Below are positions 31,128 through 39,740 of a stretch of DNA of 64,000 nt, one piece after another. The translations under genes and the position numbers were made by a program. Source of the stretch: Granulosicoccus sp. (GTDB lineage Bacteria > Pseudomonadota > Gammaproteobacteria > Granulosicoccales > Granulosicoccaceae). The DNA is taken from NCBI GenBank assembly GCA_023300375.1, contig JALZWO010000014.1:1-64000 (forward strand), in the 5' to 3' direction. Every line of letters starts with the position of its first letter. Positions within the stretch are counted from its first letter, which is position 1. Below the pieces are notes generated by a model. The model had not been told where the DNA came from and made no database searches. It worked only from the letters and a program-made list of their open reading frames with translations.

Positions 31128-32432
31128 CTACCAGTAACTGAGCGCTTTACCGTACAGATTTTCCAGATCGACAAGGTTCGAGTCACGTGGGGCATTAGCA
31201 ATTGCACGGCCTTGACGTATAGAAGAGTTCGCAAGCGCTGTGGTGTGTGTCTTATCAAATCCGATACCACTAATGCCATTAGGCATATGCGTGGCTTTCA
31301 TCAAATGTATCAGTCTTTTCGACAATACTTCTCCGGCATCATCAGCAGTTGCTCCCTTGTCATCAGCCCCTAATAAATGGGCACATTCGAGATGGCGAGT
31401 GGGTGTAGCTTCAGCCGTATAGCGGAAAATGGCGGGCGCTGTGACTATCACGCTAATGCCGTGAGGCACAAAAGGATCTTTTACTGGGTAACCTTTGGTT
31501 GTGATGTCAGCCATCAGGTGTGTAATACCATAAGACATCGCATGAGGAAGATGGGTGCCAGAGTTGCCAAATGCGATGCCTGCCAGAGTAGCGCCCCACA
31601 TGAGTTGATCGCGTGCCTGTGTATCGCTGGCGTCATTCACACCGCGTTCAAGATACTGTCCAACTATCTGAATAGCCTCACGTGCGGCTATGTCGCTGAA
31701 GGGGTTCGCGCCTTGAATGTATTGTCGTGAGTTGGGAGATGCAATTTTTTCATGCTGGGTATAGGCTCTTGCGGTATAACATTCCAATGCATGACAACAC
31801 AGATCAAAGCCTGTGGATGCGATGGCATTGACTGGCAGAGAGTCGCATACTTGTGGATCAACAATAGCCAGTGTGGGTAACAGGCTAGGATGCGCGATAA
31901 CAAATTTGGTGTTTAATTCGTTAATGCGCAGCACAGAGATGGAGGTGCATTCTGAGCCTGTACCTGAAGTTGTCGGGCAGGCAATATGAGGTAGCAGCGG
32001 AGCTGTGATGGCTTTGCCACCACCAATGGGTGGGGCCAAGTAGTCGATGACTCGTCCACCTTGGTTGTGAAGTACCAGGGAGCCTTTTGCGGCGTCTATC
32101 ACTGATCCACCACCCACCGATACTAAGGCTTCACAAGCAGTCTGTTGTAGAAATGCTGCGCCCCGGCTAACGCATTCGTCGTCTGGCTCTACGCGGATGT
32201 CTGAAAATATCGTAAACGATATTCCTGCCTTTTTTAAGGAGTCTTTAGCAATAGCGACTAAGGGGCCATCTAGCAGGTAAGGGTCTGTGAAAAGAGCAAC
32301 TTTCTTGGCACTTAACGCGGCTGTGCGCTCACCTAATTCGTGTAAGGTGCCGCGGCCCACTGTTAATCGAGGCATGGCAACTGTAAATGAATCGGCACCG
32401 TGAGTAGACGGTGCGAAATACTGACAACCCAT
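31128..32432 (-). CDS. Iron-type alcohol dehydrogenase, transhydrogenase-like
   Basis: This is a group III, metal-dependent alcohol dehydrogenase. Of that family it most resembles hydroxyacid-oxoacid transhydrogenase (the mitochondrial ADHFE1 type), which passes hydride between 4-hydroxybutyrate and 2-oxoglutarate without free NAD. The 434-residue product has the nucleotide motif VSVGGGSVIDAAKG, CPTTSGTGSECT, GFDLCCHALECY, GTHLPHAMSYGI and PFVPHGISV; the histidines and aspartate fit the metal ligands. The extra segment SRQYIQGANPFSDIAA is typical of the transhydrogenase branch. ATG at 32432 has AGGG 7 nt upstream. The substrate is not provable from sequence. Confidence 0.83.
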   Translation of the reverse strand: MGCQYFAPSTHGADSFTVAMPRLTVGRGTLHELGERTAALSAKKVALFTDPYLLDGPLVAIAKDSLKKAGISFTIFSDIRVEPDDECVSRGAAFLQQTACEALVSVGGGSVIDAAKGSLVLHNQGGRVIDYLAPPIGGGKAITAPLLPHIACPTTSGTGSECTSISVLRINELNTKFVIAHPSLLPTLAIVDPQVCDSLPVNAIASTGFDLCCHALECYTARAYTQHEKIASPNSRQYIQGANPFSDIAAREAIQIVGQYLERGVNDASDTQARDQLMWGATLAGIAFGNSGTHLPHAMSYGITHLMADITTKGYPVKDPFVPHGISVIVTAPAIFRYTAEATPTRHLECAHLLGADDKGATADDAGEVLSKRLIHLMKATHMPNGISGIGFDKTHTTALANSSIRQGRAIANAPRDSNLVDLENLYGKALSYW

Positions 32433-32588
32433 ACTGAAACCCTATTGATTTACTGGCAGTTGCGAAGCAACACAGCCTTCAGCCGTTGAGCTTTATGATA
32501 GCACTTAAGACAAGCGCAGATGTTTTACGGGCAGGGTGCCATTTGCTCATTTTATGCAGAGTGCAAGCCGTGCACAGAGTTCTTGCTG

Positions 32589-32634
32589 CGCTAACGACTG
32601 ATCCTCTGATACGTGAGGACCAGTCGTTGCAGCG
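32589..32634. other. Long hairpin between ctpA and the alcohol dehydrogenase
   Basis: AACGACTG (32593-32600) pairs with CAGTCGTT (32621-32628), extended inward by TCCTC/GAGGA after one mismatch and outward by CGCT/AGCG after a 2-nt bulge. It lies 33 bp after the ctpA stop. There is no T tract in either direction, so its role (partial terminator or mRNA end protection) is unproven. Confidence 0.55.
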
Positions 32635-32666
32635 TGAGCTGCGCTAAGCTGATTTTACCGCTCTGT

Positions 32667-33974
32667 TTAGCCGGACTTCTTGCTAAGGATAGTGAGTCCC
32701 TTGAGTAAATTCAAAGCTTCAAACAACTGGTAATCGTCGTACACCAGATTGTCTTCAGCGTCTACGACTTCCTCGCCTTCATCCGCTCCATCATTTTCGT
32801 TAGTGAGCGATCCGCGTAAGCTGGATTCCGTGAGTGGTGTGAAGTTATTCTCTTGATCTGGACGTACCCATGAACCTGGCCGTGTTTTAACATCAGGCTC
32901 TATACCCAAGGCTTGAATAGAACGGCCATTGGGTGTGTAGTAGCGTGATGTGGTCAGCTTAACGGCACCGCCTGAGGACAAGTCTTGGATAGTTTGGACC
33001 GAGCCTTTGCCAAATGTCTTGCTGCCCAGAACCACGGCTCTGCCGTGATCCTGCATGGCGCCCGCCACGATTTCAGAAGCCGAAGCAGAGCCTCCGTTTA
33101 CCAGAACTACCAACGGTGCACCATTTAGGATGTCACCATTGGTGGCGTCATAGCGAAGTTTTGAATCGCTCTCGCGGCCGTCTGTGTAGACAATCATGCC
33201 GTCGTTCAAGAATGCGTCGGATACTCCCACCGCACCTGATAGCACGCCGCCTGGGTTGTTGCGCAAGTCAAGTACGAGGCCTCGTAGTTTCTCGTCACCT
33301 GCTTCTTTTTGCATGGTGTTGATAGCCTTGAGCATATCGGCTGTTGTTTTTGTTTGGAAGTTGGAGATCCGGAGGTATCCGTACTTGTCGTCAAGCATTC
33401 GGGTGCGCACACTGGTGACTTTGATGACAGCGCGCTCTATGTCGATGCTCAATGGTTGGTCTGCGCCCTCTCGGATAACCGTTAGAGTGAGAATGCTACC
33501 CGGCTTGCCGCGCATGAGTTTGACTGCGTCATTGAGCGACAACCCTTTGGTTGGCGTATCGTCGAGGCGAATAATCAAATCTCCGGATTGCATGCCAGCG
33601 CGTGCGGCTGGGGTATCGTCGATCGGCGCTACGACTTTTACGAATCCGTCCTCCATACCCACTTCGATGCCTAAACCACCGAATTCTCCAGTGGTGCCAA
33701 TACGCAGCTCATTGAATTCTTCGGTGTTCAAATAAGCTGAATGCGGATCTAGGCCATTGAGCATGCCACGGATCGCATACTCGAGAAGTTCCTCATCGGA
33801 TACTTCTTCGACGTAATCATTCTTTATTCGACTGAACACATCGGTGAAAGTGCGCATCTGTTCAAGAGGCAATTCACTACTTCGGGCCCCCATTACGTGT
33901 TGTGTGAGCGTTAGTGAGCCACCGATAATGGCACCTGCTAGTACTAGGCCAACCGAGCGTGTGTTTACCTTCAT
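32667..33974 (-). CDS. ctpA: C-terminal processing protease (S41)
   Basis: CtpA-family proteases cut periplasmic proteins near their C-terminus and help control cell-wall enzymes. The 435-residue product has an N-terminal signal or anchor (VGLVLAGAIIGGSLTLTQHV), a PDZ domain (GGLGIEVGMEDGFVKV), and the S41 catalytic core with GGSASASEIVAGAMQDHGRA (catalytic Ser) and KTFGKGSVQ (catalytic Lys). ATG at 33974 has GGAG upstream; a longer frame to 34022 lacks support. It lies downstream of envC on the same strand, as in many proteobacteria. Confidence 0.94.
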   Translation of the reverse strand: MKVNTRSVGLVLAGAIIGGSLTLTQHVMGARSSELPLEQMRTFTDVFSRIKNDYVEEVSDEELLEYAIRGMLNGLDPHSAYLNTEEFNELRIGTTGEFGGLGIEVGMEDGFVKVVAPIDDTPAARAGMQSGDLIIRLDDTPTKGLSLNDAVKLMRGKPGSILTLTVIREGADQPLSIDIERAVIKVTSVRTRMLDDKYGYLRISNFQTKTTADMLKAINTMQKEAGDEKLRGLVLDLRNNPGGVLSGAVGVSDAFLNDGMIVYTDGRESDSKLRYDATNGDILNGAPLVVLVNGGSASASEIVAGAMQDHGRAVVLGSKTFGKGSVQTIQDLSSGGAVKLTTSRYYTPNGRSIQALGIEPDVKTRPGSWVRPDQENNFTPLTESSLRGSLTNENDGADEGEEVVDAEDNLVYDDYQLFEALNLLKGLTILSKKSG

Positions 33975-34180
33975 GCAATGCTTCTCCAATTGAGGATGAC
34001 TTTTCGGGGATTGCAATGACACAGGCCATTGACCACCTCGGTGGGCATTTGTGTTGATGTTCTTCTTAACAATGTCATAACAATACCTGTCCTATCGTCG
34101 TTCAGACCATATCAGACGGACACTGTTCCGTGAGGCTTCCTCTTTTTGAAAGTTTCACCGTTGTTGTACATTTGGCTAGC

Positions 34181-35347
34181 CTATGCTCCTGAACTTACGT
34201 CCGACAGCCATTCAGCTGGGTCTAGTGCACGTGCGTTGTGGCGAATTTCGAAATATAACCCGCTAGCGTTCTGACCACCCGAATCACCTACAGATGCAAT
34301 GGTTGTTCCACTGGATACCCATGCGCCAACAGTCGCTGTGACCTCACTGTTTCCACCATAAAGCGTCATATAACCGTCACCATGGTCTATGACGACTAAC
34401 ATTCCAAAGCCCTGTAACCAGGCACTGTAGACAACTTCTCCATCCGCTATCGCTTGTACGGGATTGCCAGCCACTGCGTTTATATACATGCCATCCCACA
34501 GTAGCGTGCCTAACGATTTCTTAGTTCCAAACCGAGCGGCAATGGTGCCTTCTACTGGCATTGTGAACTGACCTTTAAAGGCTGCAAAATATCCTGAGCC
34601 GGATCGCTGTAGTCTTTCTAGTTCTTCCATAAGCAATTGCAGGCGCTGTTGGTCCTGTTCTAGCTCGGCTACTGAGCGAGTGGTCTGCTCTAACTCGTTA
34701 TTGACCGATTCAATTTTCACGCGAGTTGAATCTTCGGCCTTTGCAAACGCATCGCGTTGACCTGTCGCTTTGGCTCTGATGTGCTCCAGCCAATTTTTAT
34801 CCTTCAACGTGCTAAGCCGAGCATCTTCAATTTGCTGCAGGAATGCGATGGCGATCTGCAATTGCTCACTTTGGGCGCGAAACAAATAGTCGGTGAATGT
34901 GGAGAGGCGCAGTGCCGCGACTGGGTCGCTGTGCTGCAATAGGGCTTTCAGCCGAGTATCAGTGCCGACAATTTGAGCGTTAATCAGTGCTTGCGAAAGT
35001 GTAGATTGGTATTTGGTGATGTTGTCGCCTGCCGCCTTAACTGTTGCATCCATCTCGTCAAGGCGTGCGCTGAAAACACCAATACGTTGATCCAGTTCGG
35101 CCAAGCGTTGGTCGCGTTCTCCACGCTTTTCCTGACTTGCCGCAAATACCGATTGCAAATCGTTTTTCAAAGACTGGTTCTGTTCTAGTTGCTGTTTGAG
35201 TACCTCCAGCTGCTGTTCGGCTATGTCGATATCGTCAGCCAGTTGTTCAAGGCTGCGAGCATTTTCTGCCAGCACAACGGGTGCAGGCAATGCTAAAAAT
35301 AGAAAGCATAGGCAAAACGCTGTACGTGATGTAGAAATCAGGCTCAT
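34181..35347 (-). CDS. envC: EnvC-type murein hydrolase activator
   Basis: EnvC activates amidases that split daughter-cell peptidoglycan at division. The 388-residue product has a signal peptide (TAFCLCFLFLALPAPVVLA), a long Gln/Glu/Leu-rich coiled coil up to about 260, and a LytM (M23) domain. In the LytM domain the usual metal ligands are partly gone: the first His position reads LLWDGMYI and the end reads YFEIRHN instead of HxH. This matches EnvC, which is catalytically dead. ATG at 35347 gives a good signal peptide; a TTG at 35374 is an alternative. It precedes ctpA on the same strand. Confidence 0.9.
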   Translation of the reverse strand: MSLISTSRTAFCLCFLFLALPAPVVLAENARSLEQLADDIDIAEQQLEVLKQQLEQNQSLKNDLQSVFAASQEKRGERDQRLAELDQRIGVFSARLDEMDATVKAAGDNITKYQSTLSQALINAQIVGTDTRLKALLQHSDPVAALRLSTFTDYLFRAQSEQLQIAIAFLQQIEDARLSTLKDKNWLEHIRAKATGQRDAFAKAEDSTRVKIESVNNELEQTTRSVAELEQDQQRLQLLMEELERLQRSGSGYFAAFKGQFTMPVEGTIAARFGTKKSLGTLLWDGMYINAVAGNPVQAIADGEVVYSAWLQGFGMLVVIDHGDGYMTLYGGNSEVTATVGAWVSSGTTIASVGDSGGQNASGLYFEIRHNARALDPAEWLSDVSSGA

Positions 35348-35511
35348 GAGGGAGAGTGTAGTTGTCAGGCTCAAATTTAGCAGGCGCGAAAAGTGAGTAA
35401 AGAGTAATCAAGTACCATTGTTGGTGTTGAATTGCACAAAGTCGACTCTGTGACGTCTGTCTGCTCTTAAAAACTGTCTCATAACTGCTCTCCAAAGATC
35501 AATAGAAAATT

Positions 35512-38166
35512 ATGGTTGCTCATATGCCCAATACGATTCTGCGAAAAGATTATCAGGAATCTTCATGGCAGATTTTAAAAACCAGTCTGTATTTTTCACT
35601 GGAAGCTGATGCCACCACAGTGGTGAGCCAGTTGCATCTACAACGCTCCACAGCGAGCATCAACAACTCGCCGCTGGTGCTTCAAGGGGTGGGCTTGCAA
35701 CTGCAAGAGGTGAAAGTGGACGGTGTCGTACAAAGTGATGATGACTATGAGATCGACGCGACCAGTTTGACCTTACGCACTTTGCCAGATACTTGCGTTT
35801 TGAGTATCGAGACACTAATAAATCCAAAGGCCAATCTGGCGCTGGAAGGCTTGTATCAATCCAGTGGGAATTTCTGCACGCAGTGTGAAGCGGAAGGATT
35901 CCGCAAAATCACTTACTACCTTGATCGCCCAGACGTATTGTCGGTTTTTGATGTGGCCATTGAAGCCGACGCCGAGGCTTGTCCTGTGGTGCTAAGCAAT
36001 GGCAATCTGGTCTCCAGTGACATTCTTGATAGTGGGCGGCATGTGACGCACTGGCACGATCCACACCCTAAACCTTGCTATCTCTTTGCGTTGGTGGCAG
36101 GTAAGTTATCGGTGATCGAAGACACGTTTGTTACAGCTTCTGGCCAGTCGGTGTTGTTACAGATTTACGTTCAGGCTCACAACGTCATGCTGTGTGACTA
36201 CGCGATGGGTGCTTTAAAGCGCTCAATGCTTTGGGATGAACAGATGTATGGTTTTGAGTACGACCTTGAGCGTTTTATGATTGTGGCTGTTGACGATTTC
36301 ACTATGGGAGCCATGGAAAATAAGGGTCTTAATATTTTCAACTCGCGATACGTGCTGGCTGATATCAATACCGCCACAGATGCAGATTTTCTCGGTGTTG
36401 AAGCAGTCATCGCGCACGAATATTTTCACAACTGGACGGGCAACCGGATTACTTGCAAGGATTGGTTTCAGCTCAGTTTGAAGGAGGGCTTAACAGTATT
36501 CCGTGATCAATGCTTCTCTAGTGATATGCACTCTGCAACGGTAAAGCGCATTGCTGATGTGCGCTTACTACGCGCTCGGCAATTTGCTGAGGATGCTAGC
36601 CCCATGGCACATCCGATTCGTCCTGATAGTTTTATCGAAATTAATAATTTCTACACCGTTACGGTGTATGAAAAAGGTGCAGAGGTTATTCGTATGTTGC
36701 ATACCTTGCTGGGAGAAAAATCGTGGCGAGCCGGTATGGATGAATATGTCCGTCGGCATGATGGAACCGCGACCACGTGTGATGCTTTCATTGATGCCAT
36801 GCAAAGTGTAACCAGCATTGAGCTTGAACAATTCAGACTCTGGTATAGCCAAGCAGGTACGCCCAGAGTGAGCGTTCAGGAGCAATATGATGAGCAAGCT
36901 CACCGGTACACACTGCGTATAGAGCAAAGCAATCCTGACACCCCTGGTCAGTGCAATAAGCCGGCGCTACATCTACCAATACGCATGGGGTTGCTAGATG
37001 CATCGGGCAAGCCCATAGCGCTGCAAGCGCGTGATGTGGAGGGTGCTACAGCTGATATACAGGACAACAAAAGTATCTTGTTAAATGTGACTAGTCAGGC
37101 TCAGACGTTTGTTTTTGAAGGTATTGCGCAAAAGCCTGTTGCCTCATTGCTACGGGGTTTTTCAGCGCCTGTAAAACTTGAACACAATTTGACAGATGAG
37201 GAGCTCGGTCTATTGGTGGCTCATGACTCTGATGCGTTTAATCGTTGGGAAGCTTTGCAGCGCTTGGCCACACGAGCCGTGATGGCACAGCTTGATAATA
37301 CTAATGTTGATAAAAAGCTGACTCATTTAAATTTGGCCCTGAGTACGCTGTTAAGCGATGCTAGTTTGGAGCCTGCATTCAAAGCCGACGCCTTGCAGTT
37401 CCCTTCAATTGATACCATAGCAGAGGAGCTCGATCAGGTTGACTATCAGCGATTAGGCCATGCAAGTGAGGCTGTGCAAATTGGCTTTGCCAAGCACAGT
37501 CAAGCACGATTACTTGATTTGGTTGCAAGGCAAAGCGATATACAAGCTAGTGTTCTTGACGATAATGCAATGGGTGCTCGGCGTTTGGCTAATGCTGCAC
37601 TGAACTTGCTGAGTTTGTTGCCAGAGACTTTGTGGCTGCGAACTGCCAGAGCACAGTTTGTTAACGCTAACAACATGACTGACAAATTGGCAGCATTGTC
37701 TTGTCTATGTCATACCCACAGTGATTTTCGTGATCAAAGTTTACAAGAATTTTTTGACTTATCGCTTGATAACAAACTTGTCCTAGACAAGTGGTTTGCG
37801 ATACAAGCAAGTTCAAGGCGTGAGCAGGTTCTTGATGACGTGCTTGCACTATTCGAGCACGAGCAATTTGATAATCGGAATCCTAATCGGGTGCGAGCCT
37901 TGGTGGCAAGTTTTGCACTCAACAATCCTGTTGCATTTCATGCAAGTGATGGTCGTGGGTACGCTTTTGTAGCGCAGCGAGTGATAGAACTGGATGCTAT
38001 AAACCCGCAAGTAGCCGCAGCACTGGTTAAGTCGCTGACACGTTGGGATAGGCTAGTAAATTCATCTCAACATCTGATGCGCGAACAGCTTGTGAATATC
38101 ATGAAAATCAAGCCGTTATCTGCTGATGTGTACGAACTGGTAAGTAAGTCATTGGCAGAACGTTGA
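35512..38166 (+). CDS. pepN: Aminopeptidase N (M1)
   Basis: PepN is a cytoplasmic zinc aminopeptidase that finishes protein breakdown. The 884-residue product has the substrate-binding GAMENKGLNIFNSRYVLAD and the zinc motif HEYFHNWTGNR (HExxH with a downstream Glu in LKEGLTVFRDQ). The length is close to E. coli PepN (870). ATG at 35512 or 35524 could serve as start; no clear ribosome-binding site decides it. It is divergent from envC with a 164-bp shared upstream region. Confidence 0.97.
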   Translation: MVAHMPNTILRKDYQESSWQILKTSLYFSLEADATTVVSQLHLQRSTASINNSPLVLQGVGLQLQEVKVDGVVQSDDDYEIDATSLTLRTLPDTCVLSIETLINPKANLALEGLYQSSGNFCTQCEAEGFRKITYYLDRPDVLSVFDVAIEADAEACPVVLSNGNLVSSDILDSGRHVTHWHDPHPKPCYLFALVAGKLSVIEDTFVTASGQSVLLQIYVQAHNVMLCDYAMGALKRSMLWDEQMYGFEYDLERFMIVAVDDFTMGAMENKGLNIFNSRYVLADINTATDADFLGVEAVIAHEYFHNWTGNRITCKDWFQLSLKEGLTVFRDQCFSSDMHSATVKRIADVRLLRARQFAEDASPMAHPIRPDSFIEINNFYTVTVYEKGAEVIRMLHTLLGEKSWRAGMDEYVRRHDGTATTCDAFIDAMQSVTSIELEQFRLWYSQAGTPRVSVQEQYDEQAHRYTLRIEQSNPDTPGQCNKPALHLPIRMGLLDASGKPIALQARDVEGATADIQDNKSILLNVTSQAQTFVFEGIAQKPVASLLRGFSAPVKLEHNLTDEELGLLVAHDSDAFNRWEALQRLATRAVMAQLDNTNVDKKLTHLNLALSTLLSDASLEPAFKADALQFPSIDTIAEELDQVDYQRLGHASEAVQIGFAKHSQARLLDLVARQSDIQASVLDDNAMGARRLANAALNLLSLLPETLWLRTARAQFVNANNMTDKLAALSCLCHTHSDFRDQSLQEFFDLSLDNKLVLDKWFAIQASSRREQVLDDVLALFEHEQFDNRNPNRVRALVASFALNNPVAFHASDGRGYAFVAQRVIELDAINPQVAAALVKSLTRWDRLVNSSQHLMREQLVNIMKIKPLSADVYELVSKSLAER

Positions 38167-38435
38167 TGGCTTATTCGGTCAGCGAGTTAACGTGTTACAT
38201 GCTGTTTAGTTGCTTAAGCAATGGGTGAGCTTTATCAGTTAAAAATGGTAAAACGTAGGTGTAAAAACAGCTAGGGCATAATGCAAGCCCTGAGCAAAGT
38301 AACTGGTATTGTGAACAAGAGTTACATAGTTGTAGCTTTGCTAGATTCTGCCAATGACTGCATGGTAGCTTGTTAGTCTACAGGGTTGGGTCGATTGTTT
38401 TGCCCCAAGAGTTTAAGATTGGAACGGAGGTTTGC

Positions 38436-38645
38436 ATGTCAGAGCGACAGCAAGGTACGGTTAAGTGGTTTGATAACGCCAAAGGATATGGGTTTATTAT
38501 TAGCCCTGCCGGTGAAGATGTTTTTGTTCATTACCGTGTCATTGAAGGAGAGGGTTATCGTTCCTTGAGTGAGGGTCAGGTGGTCGAGTTTGAAGCCACT
38601 GAAAGTGACAAAGGCTGGCAGGCGTCGGTTGTTACGGCTGCTTGA
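38436..38645 (+). CDS. Cold-shock domain protein
   Basis: This is a single cold-shock domain that binds RNA or single-stranded DNA. The 69-residue product begins MSERQQGTVKWFDNAKGYGF and has the RNP1-like KGYGFI and RNP2-like VFVHY motifs. ATG at 38436 is preceded by a strong GGAACGGAGG 5 nt away; an upstream in-frame start at 38370 lacks family support. About 270 bp of non-coding leader precede it, as in genes whose mRNA leader controls expression. Whether it is cold-induced is not shown. Confidence 0.94.
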   Translation: MSERQQGTVKWFDNAKGYGFIISPAGEDVFVHYRVIEGEGYRSLSEGQVVEFEATESDKGWQASVVTAA

Positions 38646-38709
38646 ATTCAGGCGGTAATGCCGTAAACTCAGCGCAGGGGTCTACCGACCGAAAAATGAC
38701 GTTGAATTG

Positions 38710-39129
38710 ATGGACAAACTGGACGGGCACGTAGAGGGGAATTTCCTGCATCAGGTTCAATTCCCTGTGCGTTGGGGTGACATGGATGCTCTGGGTCACG
38801 TCAACAATATCGTCTACTTCCAGTATTTCGAAATAGCCCGTTTGCAATGGTATGAGCTAGCGGGTTTTTCTCCTTTGGCTGGCTCCTCCGCCGAAGGCAT
38901 GGTGATTGTTGATAATCACGCCCAATACATTAAACCGGTGGTCTATCCGGCCACAGTGTGTATTAAAATGTACGGACATTCGCCCGGTAGAAGTTCATTT
39001 GTCAGTACCTATTCGCTCACCATTGGCGAAGAGTTGTATACCATGGGAAGCTCACGCGTAGTTTGGGTGAACACAGCGATCGGCAAGTCTGTGCCGCTGC
39101 CTGATGCCATTCGGGTTATGTTGAAATAG
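38710..39129 (+). CDS. Acyl-CoA thioesterase, hotdog fold (4HBT)
   Basis: The 139-residue product has the 4HBT family pattern VRWGDMDALGHVNNIVYFQYFE, with the conserved Asp and the HVNN turn, so it likely cleaves an acyl-CoA thioester; substrate chain length cannot be told. The short HDS-like C-terminal region ends in AIRVMLK. ATG at 38710 is preferred over the adjacent TTG at 38707. It lies between the cold-shock gene and a Nudix gene, all on one strand. Confidence 0.88.
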   Translation: MDKLDGHVEGNFLHQVQFPVRWGDMDALGHVNNIVYFQYFEIARLQWYELAGFSPLAGSSAEGMVIVDNHAQYIKPVVYPATVCIKMYGHSPGRSSFVSTYSLTIGEELYTMGSSRVVWVNTAIGKSVPLPDAIRVMLK

Positions 39130-39156
39130 CTTTCTCCCAGAACAAGGTGTACTAGC

Positions 39157-39735
39157 ATGTCAACAGGTTTTTGCGTTCAGTGCGGTCAGTCCTGCACAAG
39201 CCGTGTGCCAGAGGGTGACAATCGACTGCGTCGAGTGTGTTCTCAGTGTGAACATATACATTATGAAAACCCCACCAACGTAGTAGGCTGCCTTCTTGAG
39301 TGGCAAAACAAGGTTCTTTTATGCAAGCGAGCTATTGAGCCCAGATTGGGTTACTGGACCTTGCCAGCCGGTTTCATGGAGAATAAAGAAACAACTCTGG
39401 AAGGCGCAGCCCGAGAAGCGCTAGAAGAGGCGTCTGCGGTAGGTGATGATTTGCGACTATTCGGTATTTACAATCTGCCGCACATCAGTCAGGTTTATCT
39501 CATGTACCAAGGTACCCTGCGGGATGGCTTTGCAAAGGCCAACGAAGAAACTCTGGAGGTGGCTCTTTTTGCCGAAGCTGACATACCTTGGGAGGAGTTG
39601 GCATTTCCGGTGGTTGTGGATACGCTGCAACGCTATTTCGAGCGCGCCAATACCGATACTGACAGGCAGGATGTGATCGTGGCTGATATTAGTAGCCGAC
39701 CGGGTGAGGCACTAAACATAGTGCGCCACCCGTAG
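39157..39735 (+). CDS. Nudix hydrolase with N-terminal zinc ribbon
   Basis: Nudix enzymes cleave nucleoside diphosphates linked to another group. The 192-residue product has a zinc-ribbon start with Cys pairs CVQCGQ and CSQCEH, then a Nudix box in GFMENKETTLEGAAREALEE that keeps the Gly, the first Glu and the REALEE catalytic core. This layout is like the NADH-pyrophosphatase-type Nudix proteins, but the exact substrate is unknown. It ends five bases before convergent fadD. Confidence 0.87.
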   Translation: MSTGFCVQCGQSCTSRVPEGDNRLRRVCSQCEHIHYENPTNVVGCLLEWQNKVLLCKRAIEPRLGYWTLPAGFMENKETTLEGAAREALEEASAVGDDLRLFGIYNLPHISQVYLMYQGTLRDGFAKANEETLEVALFAEADIPWEELAFPVVVDTLQRYFERANTDTDRQDVIVADISSRPGEALNIVRHP

Positions 39736-39740
39736 TGGAG

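Noticed and set aside
33196-33735. A 179-codon frame on the plus strand
   Set aside because: It is the complement of ctpA, which has strong family motifs on the minus strand.
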